Assembly (NCBI GenBank): GCA_038142005.1
Contig: JAYQJE010000005.1
Span: 124,001 to 188,000 of the forward strand
Reading direction: 5' to 3'
DNA length: 64,000 bases
DNA from: SHAN690 sp023262195
GTDB lineage: Bacteria; Bacteroidota; Bacteroidia; Flavobacteriales_G; Salibacteraceae
Shown here in pieces: positions 30,043-39,954 of the stretch (positions are counted from its first letter, which is position 1; each line of letters starts with the position of its first letter). Under the pieces are notes generated by a model. The model was not told the origin of the DNA, did no database searches, and saw only the letters and a list, made by a program, of their open reading frames with translations. A program made the position numbers and the translations under genes.

Positions 30043-31461
30043 TTATGCTAATCGTTTTATTCGGAAATTGAACGCGGATACGGCCAGAGTAGCAAATGGA
30101 CTAATCAAACAGAAGAAACAAAAGGGCCAATAAACCGCTGTAGCCACACCCAACACTCCTGCTTGGGTTGCACCACAGGTGTTCCATGGAATCAACACGG
30201 AGGTTACTGTGCCCGCGTCTTCTAACGTCCTACTGAGATTGGCAGGATGCAACCCCTGTTCTTTATAGGCGGATTCATACATTTTTCCAGGTACCACAAT
30301 CGCCAAATATTGGTCACTTGCGGTGAGATTCATGAAAATGGAGCTCATGGCCGTAGTCCAGATGAGAGATGTCCTTCCGCTAGCAAAGCTTAGTAGCGCT
30401 TTACTAATGGCCTCAAGGCAGCGCGCACCGCTCATTACACCACCAAAAACCATGGCGCATATAATAAGCCAAATCGTATTAAGCATTCCACTCATACCAG
30501 AGGTTGATAAAAGTTCGGATAGCATGGTATTATCGCTCGAAATTGAAATGCCCTGACCTAAGGTGGACATCGTGATGGCATATAAGCTCCAAAAGTCGTT
30601 CTGCTCAGAAAGACTAGTGATAAAATCAAATTGAAAAACAAACGCTGCCAAAACACCGAGCAGTGTACCAATGCCCAACGCTGGTGCTGCTGGCATTTTT
30701 CGAATGATCAAAACCACAACAATAATGGGAACTAGGAATAACGAAAGGCTAATGTTGAATTTTTCTTCGATAGCCGCATTGATGATTTCTGTGTTGCTCA
30801 CATTATAGTCTGTAACATAAAACCAGCCTATAATAGCGAAGAGAATCAAGGTGATGACAAAGCTCGGAACCGTGGTAATGGTCATGTATTTGATGTGCGT
30901 AAACAAATCCGTTCCAGATACTGCAGGGGCGAGGTTGGTTGTGTCTGAAAGCGGTGACATCTTATCTCCAAAATATGCTCCAGAAATGATTGCGCCAGCG
31001 ATGAGTCCTTCGCTAAATCCCATGGCTTTACCAATCCCCAATAAGGCAATTCCAACAGTTGCTATGGTTCCCCAGCTGCTGCCTGTAGCTATGCTAACAA
31101 TTGCGCAGATAATGCATGCAGAAACCAAAAACCAATCAGGGTGTAAGATTTCTAACCCATAATAAATCATGGCAGGCACAATTCCACTAATGAGCCAGCT
31201 TGCTGATAGCGACCCAATGAGCAACAGTACGATCAACGCAGGAACCGCTTGCCCAATGTTTTGAATTACCCCTTCCATCAATTGATTGTTTTTCGCTCCT
31301 TGGGTCTTGCCAATGATGGCCGCCACCCCGGCACTCAAAATCAGCGCTATTTGGTTGGAAAAGCTTAGTGCATCATCACCGAAGACGAACACATTAGATG
31401 CCAACATTAGGAGAAGAAAGAATAGGGGAATAAGGGCTAGCGGAAGGCTTGGCATCTTCAT
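30043..31461 (-). CDS. nhaC: NhaC-family sodium/proton antiporter
   Basis: This is a polytopic inner-membrane antiporter of about 472 residues with ten or more hydrophobic segments. Typical features are ATGSSWGTIATVGIALLGIG, GAIISGAYFGDKMSPLSDTTNLAPA and IPWNTCGATQAGVLGV. I choose ATG 31461 (MKMPSLPLALIP), because an upstream in-frame start at 31506 lies inside the terminator hairpin of the neighbouring gene. It precedes ndh by eight bases on the same strand, so an operon is likely: antiporter plus respiratory dehydrogenase. Confidence 0.9.
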   Translation of the reverse strand: MKMPSLPLALIPLFFLLLMLASNVFVFGDDALSFSNQIALILSAGVAAIIGKTQGAKNNQLMEGVIQNIGQAVPALIVLLLIGSLSASWLISGIVPAMIYYGLEILHPDWFLVSACIICAIVSIATGSSWGTIATVGIALLGIGKAMGFSEGLIAGAIISGAYFGDKMSPLSDTTNLAPAVSGTDLFTHIKYMTITTVPSFVITLILFAIIGWFYVTDYNVSNTEIINAAIEEKFNISLSLFLVPIIVVVLIIRKMPAAPALGIGTLLGVLAAFVFQFDFITSLSEQNDFWSLYAITMSTLGQGISISSDNTMLSELLSTSGMSGMLNTIWLIICAMVFGGVMSGARCLEAISKALLSFASGRTSLIWTTAMSSIFMNLTASDQYLAIVVPGKMYESAYKEQGLHPANLSRTLEDAGTVTSVLIPWNTCGATQAGVLGVATAVYWPFCFFCLISPFATLAVSAFNFRIKRLA

Positions 31462-31494
31462 ATGACGAATATGCAATTTTCGAACGTTGAAGCA

Positions 31495-31530
31495 TAAAAA
31501 AACCACCCATTCAAGAGAGAATGGGTGGTT
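31495..31530 (-). terminator. Terminator after the OmpA/TSP3 gene
   Basis: A perfect twelve-base stem (AACCACCCATTC with GAATGGGTGGTT) and six-base loop run into a T tract on the minus strand. It lies between the OmpA-family stop at 31552 and nhaC. Confidence 0.9.
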
Positions 31531-31551
31531 TCCTTCATTCAGGTCTATCGA

Positions 31552-34030
31552 TTAATCGAAGACGATTTCCATTTCAACTCGTCTGTTTTGAGCTCTACCC
31601 TCGGCAGTACCATTGTCTGCGATTGGCTTGGTCTCACCATACCACTTAACAATCATGCGATCGCGTGGAACGCCTTTGCTGTTTAAGTAGTTTGCAACAG
31701 AGTTGGAGCGCTTCTCAGAAAGCTTCATGTTATTGGCATCGTTACCTACGTTATCGGTATGTCCGCTAATCATGATTCTCCAATCTTCTTTATTAACGAG
31801 CAGCTCGGCCAAGTTGTCAAGCGATTCGTAAGAAGACTTTTTGATTACGTCACTTCCCGTCTCAAACTCGAGGTTTTCAAACGCGGTATTCAATACTTCT
31901 TGCTCTTCTTCCTTAATCTCAGGGCAACCTTGGTTTGTGGTAGGGCCAGGTGTTTGAGGACATCTGTCGTCCTTATCTAACACACCATCACCATCAAGGT
32001 CGCTGTATGGACAACCTCCGTTTTCAGCTGGTCCCGGAGTGTCGATGCACGCATCGTCTTTGTCAAGTACACCGTCACCATCGAGGTCAGCTAACGGACA
32101 ACCATTGTTTTCCGCTGGTCCTGGAGTGTCGATACACTTATCGTCTTTATCGATTACACCGTCACCGTCTTTGTCACCGTATGGACAACCGTTGTTATCA
32201 ACCGGTCCTGCGGTCTCTGGACAGCTGTCCTTATAATCTGGTAATCCATCACCGTCCGTATCAGGGCATCCTTCAAATTCAGCAGACCCAGGTTTTTCTG
32301 GACACTTATCATCAAGATCCTTAATGCCATCACCATCAGTGTCAGGACATCCGTTGAATTCTGGCAACCCAGCATCGTTCGGACAATCATCTGCACTGTC
32401 CATGATGCCATCCTCATCCGTATCAGGACATCCGTTGAATTCAGGAATTCCAGGAGTATCAGGACAATCATCTTCGCTATCCATAATTCCATCATTGTCA
32501 CGATCTGGGCATCCGTTGGTTACTTCTGGTCCAGGCTCTGTCACACAGCTATCAAGCTTGTCCATAATACCATCACCATCCGTATCAGGACATCCGTTAA
32601 ACTTAGGAATACCTGGAGTTTTTGGACAATCATCCTTGTTGTCAGGAATACCGTCCTTGTCTTTATCATTTGAGCAACCAAACGTCCAGTTTATTCCGGC
32701 TCTCAAGTGATTGTTAGTCGACCCAGGCAAGAAGAATAGGGCATTGTCAGTCATGATATAGAACTGCCATGGGAAGATGTTGAAGCTCAAACCAGCGCCA
32801 AGGTTGGTGAAGCTTCTGTTATAAATAGAATAGTTGACATGCAATCCAAACCACTTGCGTACTCTGAAGTTGTACGATATAGACATGGCAGCGCGCAGAT
32901 TGCGCTTGATCATGTGTGCGTTAAGCAAGAGTCCAACATTGTGCTTTTCTGCGAACGTGTAGTTGAAACCTAAGTTATAACGCGCGGTTAGCCAAGTGCG
33001 ATATTCTTCAATTGCCGTGTCTGGCCCGAATTGATTGTTCAAACTGTCGGCTAAATCAGCACCAAGCTCTTCGAAGTAAGGTACAATACTGTCACCAACT
33101 TGTAATAAACCACCATTAATTGGAGCACCATTGACTAGAACAAGCCCATCGGTGGCACTGAAGTTTCTGGGACTAAATTTCCAATTGATAAACCCAATAT
33201 CGTTGGCAGATGCACTGATGTTAAACTTCTCATTGATGTCATAACTTACACCGATATCGGCACCGAAACCAATATTACTGAATGGGGAATAGGATTCACC
33301 ATTCACTGAATCGTTGGGCAGCGATGTTCTATAAGAGTAGCTACCATCGAGTTTCAGACCAAAATTTGTTGGATCGGTGGTGAGCCCTAAGGTCATGTTA
33401 TCTGTAGTAATGTTGGCATGTCCAAGTAAAAACTTTGGTCGTATACCAACGCTTAATTTGTCGTCAACGAGTTTCCTCGCGTATTGGATACCAAATTCTG
33501 TCCAAGTGGTATGCTCCACAGCAGAGTTGTCGAAAGAAATTCTTTCACCCATGTAATACTCTTCTGGGATAACGTCTGCACCTGGATCGCTTGGGTCAAC
33601 ACCATTACCGAAGGCAACCAAGCCTGCGATATTCTTGTTGTAAGCTATGGTGGTTTGTGATCTTGGACTGATGTTAAAAGACAAATAGTTCTTTTCTTTC
33701 AGCCTGAAACCAAAGTGAAGGTCTTTACGAAATTCACCCGCTAAATAATTCACCTCGCGAAGTCTATCGAGTTCCTCGGCAGCACCTTCTGGTCCTTCAG
33801 CAATATTTCCAAGGCTTTTACGGGTGAAGCCATTGTTCTCCAAGGATAAATGCGTGGATCCGAGGGCTAGCCCTCCAATATTGACTTTACACTCGGGTGT
33901 AAAAGCGGCATTTGCAAAACTCGCTTGCTGCAAGTATCGCGCATTATAAAGCGTCAATTCTCTTTGCGCTTGCGTATAGGAGCGCACCCATCAGCAAAAG
34001 CGCTACTAATAGATATATGTGTTTTTTCAT
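31552..34030 (-). CDS. Outer-membrane beta-barrel with nine TSP3 repeats and OmpA domain
   Basis: This is an envelope protein of about 826 residues. After a signal peptide (MKKHIYLLVALLL) comes a beta-barrel of about 420 residues resembling DUF5723 porin-like proteins (VNIGGLALGSTHLSLENNGF, ISPRSQTTIAYNK, WFGLHVNYSIYNRSF). Nine thrombospondin type 3 calcium-binding repeats of the TDGDGIMDKLDSC kind follow. A C-terminal OmpA peptidoglycan-binding domain (ISGHTDNVGN, LSEKRSNSVANYL, ETKPIADNGTAEGRAQNRRV) ends it. The signal peptide is joined to the long frame only after removing one base near 33985-33990. It is preceded 18 bases upstream by a lipoprotein gene, likely its operon partner. Confidence 0.85.
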
Positions 34031-34048
34031 GGTTAGGTAGGTTTTGCT

Positions 34049-35293
34049 TTATTGAATAGAATCTAAGATGTCTTGTGGTGATGGCACATCAAACTCGGCA
34101 CTGGTCTTGGTTCTGAAACCAATGTCCACGCTAAGTCTTTGATCGGCCTCAATGGTCACCGGTTGATTACTGTCAAAATTATTTGACTCTAATTCCAATT
34201 CGATAATTATCGCTCCACCATCTAGTATGGCTTCAATCTCATTATTTCCTGTGGTTGGATTCTCGCTGTAAAGTCTCATTTCTGTCATCACTTGTGTCGC
34301 ACCGCCTGACGTGCCTGCTGCGATGATGGTATATGGATAGTCTCCTTCTTCATTCTTTTCAACATCGTAAAAACGCACCTGATCGATGAGTGAGTAGTTA
34401 TTATCTAGATCTACCAATGTGCCGGTGATATTGATGTTTAAGGGCATTTCATTCACAAAGTTGAATCGCAGAAATGCAAATTGAATTGGATCTTCTTCAG
34501 ACAAGGCAGAAATGTCTTCGGTTAAACTATCTCCATTTACTGACTCTAAAAGGATAGTGTCTCTGTAGAAAACCTTGCCATAACCTGTAAATGGCAGGTT
34601 TACTTTAGACACAACGGTCAATTCTCCATTGTTGGCAGATGGTGTTCCTTTATTGGTGCCTAAAACTGGAGTGTAAAACAAAAACTTGGGAGTAGGAGTG
34701 AATACATCAGAAAGGGCTCCACCAGTATTAGAGTTGTTGATAGTCAATGTTGCAATACCAGGATTTCCAATGGAACCAGCAGGAATGTTTGTGGGTTGAC
34801 CAGTAATTGTAAAAGGCGATTCAACATTCGTCTTCACGTTTCTGGTGTATGTATTATTGAGTTGTAACACCACATCCATGTTCAACTCATTGATGAAATC
34901 GAAGGTGACTGATGGCCTTGTAAATAGGAAGCTACCTCCACTTGCCAATCCAGTAATGCGAAGCAGATTGTTGCTTTCTGGAAGAGGAAAACCTGGCGAA
35001 ATCGGAATACTATCTACACTGCTTCCCGGTGTGGCACCAAACTGACCAATCCTCACAGGATCTAAGGTGTCAATGTAAACCAGTTTGAATGAGTAAATCT
35101 CAGACCCACCCCGAGTAAAAGTATCGCCTTCAACTTCGGATGGCTGGGCCCCGACCAAATCGGCCACGGTCAAACTACCCGAACCTAAGGGTACGGCAAA
35201 GGTTGGTTTCCAAGCGATTTTGTCTTGTCCGCAGGAAACAAGTGCGATGGCACTGAGCGCAACCGCAAATCGATTTAATAATTTTCGATTCAT
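34049..35293 (-). CDS. Predicted lipoprotein, partner of the OmpA/TSP3 barrel
   Basis: This is a 414-residue lipoprotein with signal and lipobox LVSC. The mature chain is beta-rich with many Asn, Thr and Ser (DVVLQLNNTYTRNV, TLTINNSNTGG, MPLNINITGTLVDLDNN) and ends in QDILDSIQ. I recognise no named domain. It lies 18 bases upstream of the OmpA/TSP3 gene on the same strand, so the two are probably cotranscribed and act together at the outer membrane (inference). Confidence 0.7.
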   Translation of the reverse strand: MNRKLLNRFAVALSAIALVSCGQDKIAWKPTFAVPLGSGSLTVADLVGAQPSEVEGDTFTRGGSEIYSFKLVYIDTLDPVRIGQFGATPGSSVDSIPISPGFPLPESNNLLRITGLASGGSFLFTRPSVTFDFINELNMDVVLQLNNTYTRNVKTNVESPFTITGQPTNIPAGSIGNPGIATLTINNSNTGGALSDVFTPTPKFLFYTPVLGTNKGTPSANNGELTVVSKVNLPFTGYGKVFYRDTILLESVNGDSLTEDISALSEEDPIQFAFLRFNFVNEMPLNINITGTLVDLDNNYSLIDQVRFYDVEKNEEGDYPYTIIAAGTSGGATQVMTEMRLYSENPTTGNNEIEAILDGGAIIIELELESNNFDSNQPVTIEADQRLSVDIGFRTKTSAEFDVPSPQDILDSIQ

Positions 35294-35388
35294 GTTGGTT
35301 TTCGTTTAAAATAGGTTTGAATTTCAATTTTAAACAATATCCTTTGTTCACGCGTGCAAACACAAGAAAAATGGGGTAATGTTACTAA

Positions 35389-35913
35389 CTACGGTACGCG
35401 TATTAACGTATCCTGCAAAAGCGCATTGTCTATGGGTTGGCTGCTTTCATTGACCCATAATGCATCTGTGATGTACCAACGATTGTTGACAATTATCTAC
35501 TCTAGCTGCAACCACAGGTTTTGTGTAAACAACCTTTTTGTTGCTTTTTTGGTAGCGCGCTGCTCCACCAAAACGTGGGCAGAAGCCAAGTCGAGATAAA
35601 AATCCACCTCGCGATCCATTTCAGAAAACTTCAGTTCGAAGTCGTTGTAAAACCCAGCACTATTTTCTAGGTATTCCTTCCAAGATCCAGTGGTGATGTT
35701 CGAGTTTCCGTTGGATTGCAACAGCACCGATGTCATCTGCGCACCCTCCACCATGAGGGTGTCGAGGCCTTGATTGCGACTGGCTAGATTGTCAGAGCTC
35801 ACCGTTTTGAAATATGCCTCAATCACGTTTCCAAGCACGCTCATATCTGATTGTGCATTTATTGTAAATGAAGCAACTAGAATGATTGATATGGTTGCAA
35901 TGCGTTTAATCAC
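35389..35913 (-). CDS. Secreted NTF2-like protein (DUF4783-like), interrupted by an in-frame stop
   Basis: This is a small exported protein with signal peptide MIKRIATISIILVASFTINA and an NTF2-like fold: ISVLGN-type first helix region, SNITTGSWKEYLENSAGFYN, DREVDFYLDLASAHVLVEQR. A TAG at 35497-35499 stops it after NLWLQLE, but the same frame goes on with NNRWYITDALWVNESSQPID, which looks like the expected last strands, and ends at 35389. Either the stop is an error or the protein is truncated by about 35 residues. Its start overlaps the upstream NTF2-like gene by eight bases. Confidence 0.65.
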
Positions 35914-36793
35914 GGATGTAAAATATGAGTTTGCATTTTACGCTGGCAGCGTATTTAATGGCTGGATACCAAAAGAGCATCGACCTAACGAATGATTCTG
36001 CTTGGGCTATTTGAAAACCACTAAGGTCATGCGTGTATGTGAGCGTTGGAGAACCATCTTCTTCAATGGTTACAATAAATGGGGTATAACCCACTTGCTG
36101 CTGAGTGACCACATTGAATTGGCGCAACACTTGGTTCAACCCCTCTTGTCCGGTTGGGTACACGGGAATTTCATCTACCTCATTGACATTATACACCTTG
36201 TTTGGGTCATACTCGGTGCTGAAATCATCGAGCGGCCTTGCGTCTCGCATTGGCTCCACGTGCACACGCTCAATGGTTGCGGCTTTTCTATTCCTATATT
36301 TATTCTTGAGCGACTCAGGTTGCATCACTGAGTCAATGGGATAGGATGGATGCTCATTTTGAATGCTGAGCTGACTGATTCTCCAACCATCATCATCAAG
36401 CACAAATTTGAGCGACTGCATGTTGGTGGTTTCAATAACTTCTCCGGTCGATTTCTCTTTAAACTGAACAAACACACTAGAAAAGATGCTGGCCACCGTT
36501 TCATATTCACGATAAACGAGCACCAATGGCGTTTGATTCATAATAAAATCAACATGAATGTTTTGAAGTTGCGCTTTGAACTCGCTAGGACTTTGATGCT
36601 GGTGCTTGGTTTCATCATTTTCAAGATAAATGAGCGAAGACACTCGCGCATTTTCAGTAAAAAAGGTATCAACTTCTACGGTAGGCTTGGATACGGCATC
36701 TGTAAATGCATCCAAAAGCTCCAAAGGAGTCTGCGCATGGCTACCTGCGATGCAGCCAAATATTAAAATTGATATGATGATGGTTCGACTCAA
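35906..36793 (-). CDS. Secreted protein with NTF2-like and TonB-C-like domains
   Basis: This is a 295-residue exported protein with signal peptide MSRTIIISILIFGCIAGSHA. Residues 25-150 resemble an NTF2/DUF4783-like domain (LLDAFTDAVSKPTVEVDTFF, GWRISQLSIQNE). Residues 200-295 look like the C-terminal domain of TonB-like proteins (VYNVNEVDEIPVYPTGQEGL, TPFIVTIEEDGSPTLTYTHD, FVRSMLFWYPAIK). It is middle gene of a likely ybaB operon (seven-base gap upstream, eight-base overlap downstream). Function unknown. Confidence 0.7.
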   Translation of the reverse strand: MSRTIIISILIFGCIAGSHAQTPLELLDAFTDAVSKPTVEVDTFFTENARVSSLIYLENDETKHQHQSPSEFKAQLQNIHVDFIMNQTPLVLVYREYETVASIFSSVFVQFKEKSTGEVIETTNMQSLKFVLDDDGWRISQLSIQNEHPSYPIDSVMQPESLKNKYRNRKAATIERVHVEPMRDARPLDDFSTEYDPNKVYNVNEVDEIPVYPTGQEGLNQVLRQFNVVTQQQVGYTPFIVTIEEDGSPTLTYTHDLSGFQIAQAESFVRSMLFWYPAIKYAASVKCKLIFYIRD

Positions 36794-36800
36794 TGCGCTG

Positions 36801-37112
36801 TTATCCTTTTGATAAGAGACTTCCCAAGCCGGGCATCATACCACTGGCGGCTGATTTCATTTCGGCTTCATTTATTTGATCTGCGTTAGCAATGGCCTGA
36901 TCCATTGCGGTTCTAAGTGCAGTTTCCAGCTCATTTTTATCCATGGACTGAAAATTTTCAGGGAGTTCAACACTCAAAATCTTTCGATTACCGTTGGCAG
37001 TTATGGATATTCCAGGTTCGGCCGTGCCTTTTACACTCACTCGCTCAAGCCTCTCCTTGATTTCCTTCATTTGCCGCTGCGCCTCTTGCAGCTTTTTCAT
37101 CATATCAAACAT
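36801..37112 (-). CDS. YbaB/EbfC-family nucleoid-associated protein
   Basis: This is a 103-residue DNA-binding protein of the YbaB/EbfC family: MFDMMKKLQEAQRQMKEIKE, then GTAEPGISITANGNRKILSV and a C-terminal helix with MPGLGSLL. In other bacteria it binds DNA as a dimer and is often found with dnaX-recR; here its neighbours are two secreted NTF2-like genes instead. The frame is intact. Confidence 0.92.
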   Translation of the reverse strand: MFDMMKKLQEAQRQMKEIKERLERVSVKGTAEPGISITANGNRKILSVELPENFQSMDKNELETALRTAMDQAIANADQINEAEMKSAASGMMPGLGSLLSKG

Positions 37113-37269
37113 GCCTTCGATTTTGGTTCAAACTTTTAGCGAATATCGTACCGATAATTGTTAATCGCCCAAATATTCAAATAAACTGTCAGCCACTTTT
37201 GTTCAATAAATATTTGAAAGCTGCGTATAAGTAGGTAAGATTATTTTCGCGGCCGAACTCATCTACATC

Positions 37270-38508
37270 ATGAAAAGACTTATCCTAATCGCACTGTTCG
37301 CTCCATTATTAGCTGTAGCTCAAAACAATCCATCAGTAGCCATAAGCTACAATTTCTTGTTGCTTGATGATCCGAGCTTAGCAGATGTGGAATATGAGTA
37401 TCGGCCTGGGCAAAGTGCCGCCTTTACTAAGCTGTATTACCCTGAAATGAAGAAGTATTCAGAGACTTTTATCAAATACATCGAGCAGATGCGATTGGTC
37501 AAGAATTACATTGGGCCGCTCGGCACAGGTACTCCTACTTCTTTGGGCGATCTGGACTTTAAAACCGCTATAGGAAAGATTAAAAGAGGCGAGCTGGAAA
37601 AAATCGGTAACCTTTACTTCGACCCTGCGGTGTTTGAAGCGGAGGTGAAGTATAACGGATCAGAAATCGTGGATAAAACCAATGGTGTTTATATCAAGGA
37701 TGACGAATTTGTTGTCAAGGATACAGTGTACACGGAAGATCTCATCACAGGTGATATGAAAAGGCAAATCGTTGATTTAAATGAGGACATCTACAAGATA
37801 ATGGCAGGTGCTGGATTCATTGAAGAATGGTCTTTCGATAAGTCAAGGGGCGATTTATCCAAAGAGATCAAATACTTATCTGCTTCTCGTCCAGTGTTTG
37901 ATTCACAAAATGGAGACTACAGGGGACTCAAGCCCATGTTTGCGTTCAAGGCGGGCAAGTTCAATACTCGAAATATTGGTGAGTTACGATTGGTGCGTGA
38001 GAGCATCGAATACAACGTATTGTTTAATCGAGATTTTAGTTCGGCCTTTGAAGGTGGCGAAATGGACGGGATGGTATTGACCAGTGATGCCGCAGGATAT
38101 ATTGAGCCATCGGCACGCTACCAGTTCTTAATCAGCGTGGTTGATGCCATCAACTCTGGTATCTTAAAGGTGTATGATTATGACGGACTAAGTTTTAAAG
38201 AAAGCAAAGCGAAGGCGATTACCAGAGATGAGTTTTTCAAACGATTAAACTCCATTGAGACGGTTTACACCGAAGATTTATATACTGGTGACTTTAAACC
38301 GGTGAAAGTGCAAGTACAAACGAATCTGAGTGATGTGATTGGCATTCGCTTCTTTGAAGATTGGTATATGGACTACGCCAACATGAGCATGTATAAACGT
38401 GTAAATGGCATTGTATTTCTAACCGAGAAAAAAGACCCCGATACGGGTGTTGCGAGAGGTGCGGCTCCAGTGAACAATACCTACATTAAGCTGAATCCAA
38501 AGTACTAG
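37270..38508 (+). CDS. GldN/PorN-like secreted protein with internal duplication
   Basis: This is an exported protein of 412 residues with signal peptide MKRLILIALFAPLLAVA. Two segments resemble the core of GldN/PorN, the periplasmic ring subunit of the T9SS: VYTEDLITGDMKRQIVDLNE followed by FIEEWSFDKSRGDLSKEIKY, and later VYTEDLYTGDFKPVKVQVQT followed by FFEDWYMDYANMSMYKRVNG. The stretch between, with PMFAFKAGKFNTRNIGE, fits the region after the EEW motif in GldN. Usual GldN proteins are about 300 residues with a single copy, so this looks like a duplicated relative rather than the canonical subunit. No gldK, gldL or gldM lies nearby. Confidence 0.5.
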   Translation: MKRLILIALFAPLLAVAQNNPSVAISYNFLLLDDPSLADVEYEYRPGQSAAFTKLYYPEMKKYSETFIKYIEQMRLVKNYIGPLGTGTPTSLGDLDFKTAIGKIKRGELEKIGNLYFDPAVFEAEVKYNGSEIVDKTNGVYIKDDEFVVKDTVYTEDLITGDMKRQIVDLNEDIYKIMAGAGFIEEWSFDKSRGDLSKEIKYLSASRPVFDSQNGDYRGLKPMFAFKAGKFNTRNIGELRLVRESIEYNVLFNRDFSSAFEGGEMDGMVLTSDAAGYIEPSARYQFLISVVDAINSGILKVYDYDGLSFKESKAKAITRDEFFKRLNSIETVYTEDLYTGDFKPVKVQVQTNLSDVIGIRFFEDWYMDYANMSMYKRVNGIVFLTEKKDPDTGVARGAAPVNNTYIKLNPKY

Positions 38509-39230
38509 TGACCTTGGCTTAGGTATTCATTAATCATCTTACTTACCTCTTTGGCGCGTGTTAGAGCCATCATGTGTGAACCATTTTTAATGATGTGCGC
38601 ATCATTTATTTTCTTGATGGACAACGTGTGGTCATTGTCGCCATGGATGTGAAACACGTCATCCGTTTGTTGCATCCGTTGCCAGTTTACAATCATTCGA
38701 ATGCTGCGTTTCATGAAAGTTTTGTCTTTGGCTTTAAGCATCGCCTTAAACACCTGTTTATGAGATTTTCGGTCGGGCTCAAATAATGGTTGGGCAATCT
38801 GAGCGCCCACTTTAATCAATCCCTTTGGTACAAGTGCGTAGATCGGGATGTAGCGCTGAAACCGATAGCGCAGGGGTAACTCTGAGCGTGACTTAGCGCT
38901 GGAGATTATAATCACATGCTTGGGATTTACGATGTCCGTAAGTTCCATCTCAATCATGCCACCCAATGAAACGCCAACAAGCGAAAAGCTACGACTTGTA
39001 TCGATCGCCTGGGCGATTCTTTGCGCATACTCAGGCATTTGTTCACCGCGGTTGGGTACTAAATATTCCACATACTTTACATCATACGCGGATTGATCCC
39101 AATCCATTTCTTGAAAAATTCGTTCGTCAGAGCCTTGCCCAGAAAGCAGATAGATTAGATGTTTTTCTTGGCTATGCACGATGCCCGAAACAATGGATAC
39201 CACTAGAAATAAGAAAAGTGATTTGCGCAC
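38505..39230 (-). CDS. Exported alpha/beta-hydrolase
   Basis: This is a 241-residue serine hydrolase-fold protein with signal peptide MRKSLFLFLVVSIVSGIVHS. The nucleophile elbow is GVSLGGM, the likely acid is in HGDNDHTL and the catalytic His is in NGSHMMAL. The oxyanion region reads LLSGQGSDERIF. Substrate unknown. It starts two bases after the LolD-like gene, so it is probably in the same operon. Confidence 0.8.
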   Translation of the reverse strand: MRKSLFLFLVVSIVSGIVHSQEKHLIYLLSGQGSDERIFQEMDWDQSAYDVKYVEYLVPNRGEQMPEYAQRIAQAIDTSRSFSLVGVSLGGMIEMELTDIVNPKHVIIISSAKSRSELPLRYRFQRYIPIYALVPKGLIKVGAQIAQPLFEPDRKSHKQVFKAMLKAKDKTFMKRSIRMIVNWQRMQQTDDVFHIHGDNDHTLSIKKINDAHIIKNGSHMMALTRAKEVSKMINEYLSQGH

Positions 39231-39232
39231 CG

Positions 39233-39889
39233 CTACAGCATTTTACCATCCGCAATGGTCAATTTACGGTCGGCCATGCCTGCCAAGTCTTTGTCGTGCG
39301 TCACAATCACGAACGTGTGACCAAATTCATCCCTCAAATCGAAAAAAAGTTTGTGAAGCTGTGTGGCATTGGTGGAATCCAAATTGCCTGAAGGTTCGTC
39401 TGCAAAAATCACCTTAGGTTTATTGATGAGCGATCTAGCCACTGCAATACGCTGTTGCTCACCACCACTTAGCTGATTTGGCTTGTGGTGCGCGCGCTCT
39501 TCTGCGCCAAGAAACTTCAAGAGATCCATGGCATTGGCTTCGGCTTCCTTCCGTGAGTCTCCTTTGATAAAACTTGGCAAGCAAACATTTTCGAGTGCCG
39601 TGAATTCAGGAAGCAACTGGTGAAACTGAAAAACAAACCCGATGGAAGTATTTCTAAAATGACTCAAAGCTTTATCATTCAATCCGAGCACATCAGTGTC
39701 TGCAATGCGCAACTCACCGCTATCTGCTCGATCGAGTGTGCCCAGTATTTGCAATAGTGTGGTTTTTCCAGCTCCAGAGGCGCCAACAATGCTAACGATT
39801 TCGCCTTCGGCAATATCAAGATCAATGCCCTTGAGCACCTCCAACTCACCGTAGCGCTTAAAAATATTTCTTGCCTCAATCATTGCCAT
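39233..39889 (-). CDS. LolD-like ABC transporter ATP-binding protein
   Basis: This is an ABC ATPase of 218 residues. Walker A is GASGAGKTTLLQ, the signature is LSGGEQQRIAVARSL and Walker B is VIFADEPSGNLDS with an H-loop in FVIVTHDKDLA. The closest common subfamily is LolD/MacB-type, which extracts lipoproteins from or drives export at the inner membrane. No membrane partner is adjacent. The exact substrate remains open. Confidence 0.88.
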   Translation of the reverse strand: MAMIEARNIFKRYGELEVLKGIDLDIAEGEIVSIVGASGAGKTTLLQILGTLDRADSGELRIADTDVLGLNDKALSHFRNTSIGFVFQFHQLLPEFTALENVCLPSFIKGDSRKEAEANAMDLLKFLGAEERAHHKPNQLSGGEQQRIAVARSLINKPKVIFADEPSGNLDSTNATQLHKLFFDLRDEFGHTFVIVTHDKDLAGMADRKLTIADGKML

Positions 39890-39941
39890 GAATTGCGAAA
39901 GTATGGTTTAGAGTAGAGCCATCATATGCGGTTTGGGAAGC

Positions 39942-39949
39942 TACATTTG
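39942..39949 (+). promoter_or_regulatory. TAnnTTTG promoter box of the membrane protein gene
   Basis: The box reads TACATTTG and ends five bases before the ATG at 39955. A start site seven bases past the box would fall at the ATG, again suggesting a leaderless mRNA. Confidence 0.5.
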
Positions 39950-39954
39950 TTTCG

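Noticed and set aside
32039..32710. Several long Ser/Pro/His-rich frames on the plus strand
   Set aside because: They are antisense reflections of the Asp/Gly-rich TSP3 repeats of the OmpA-family gene.
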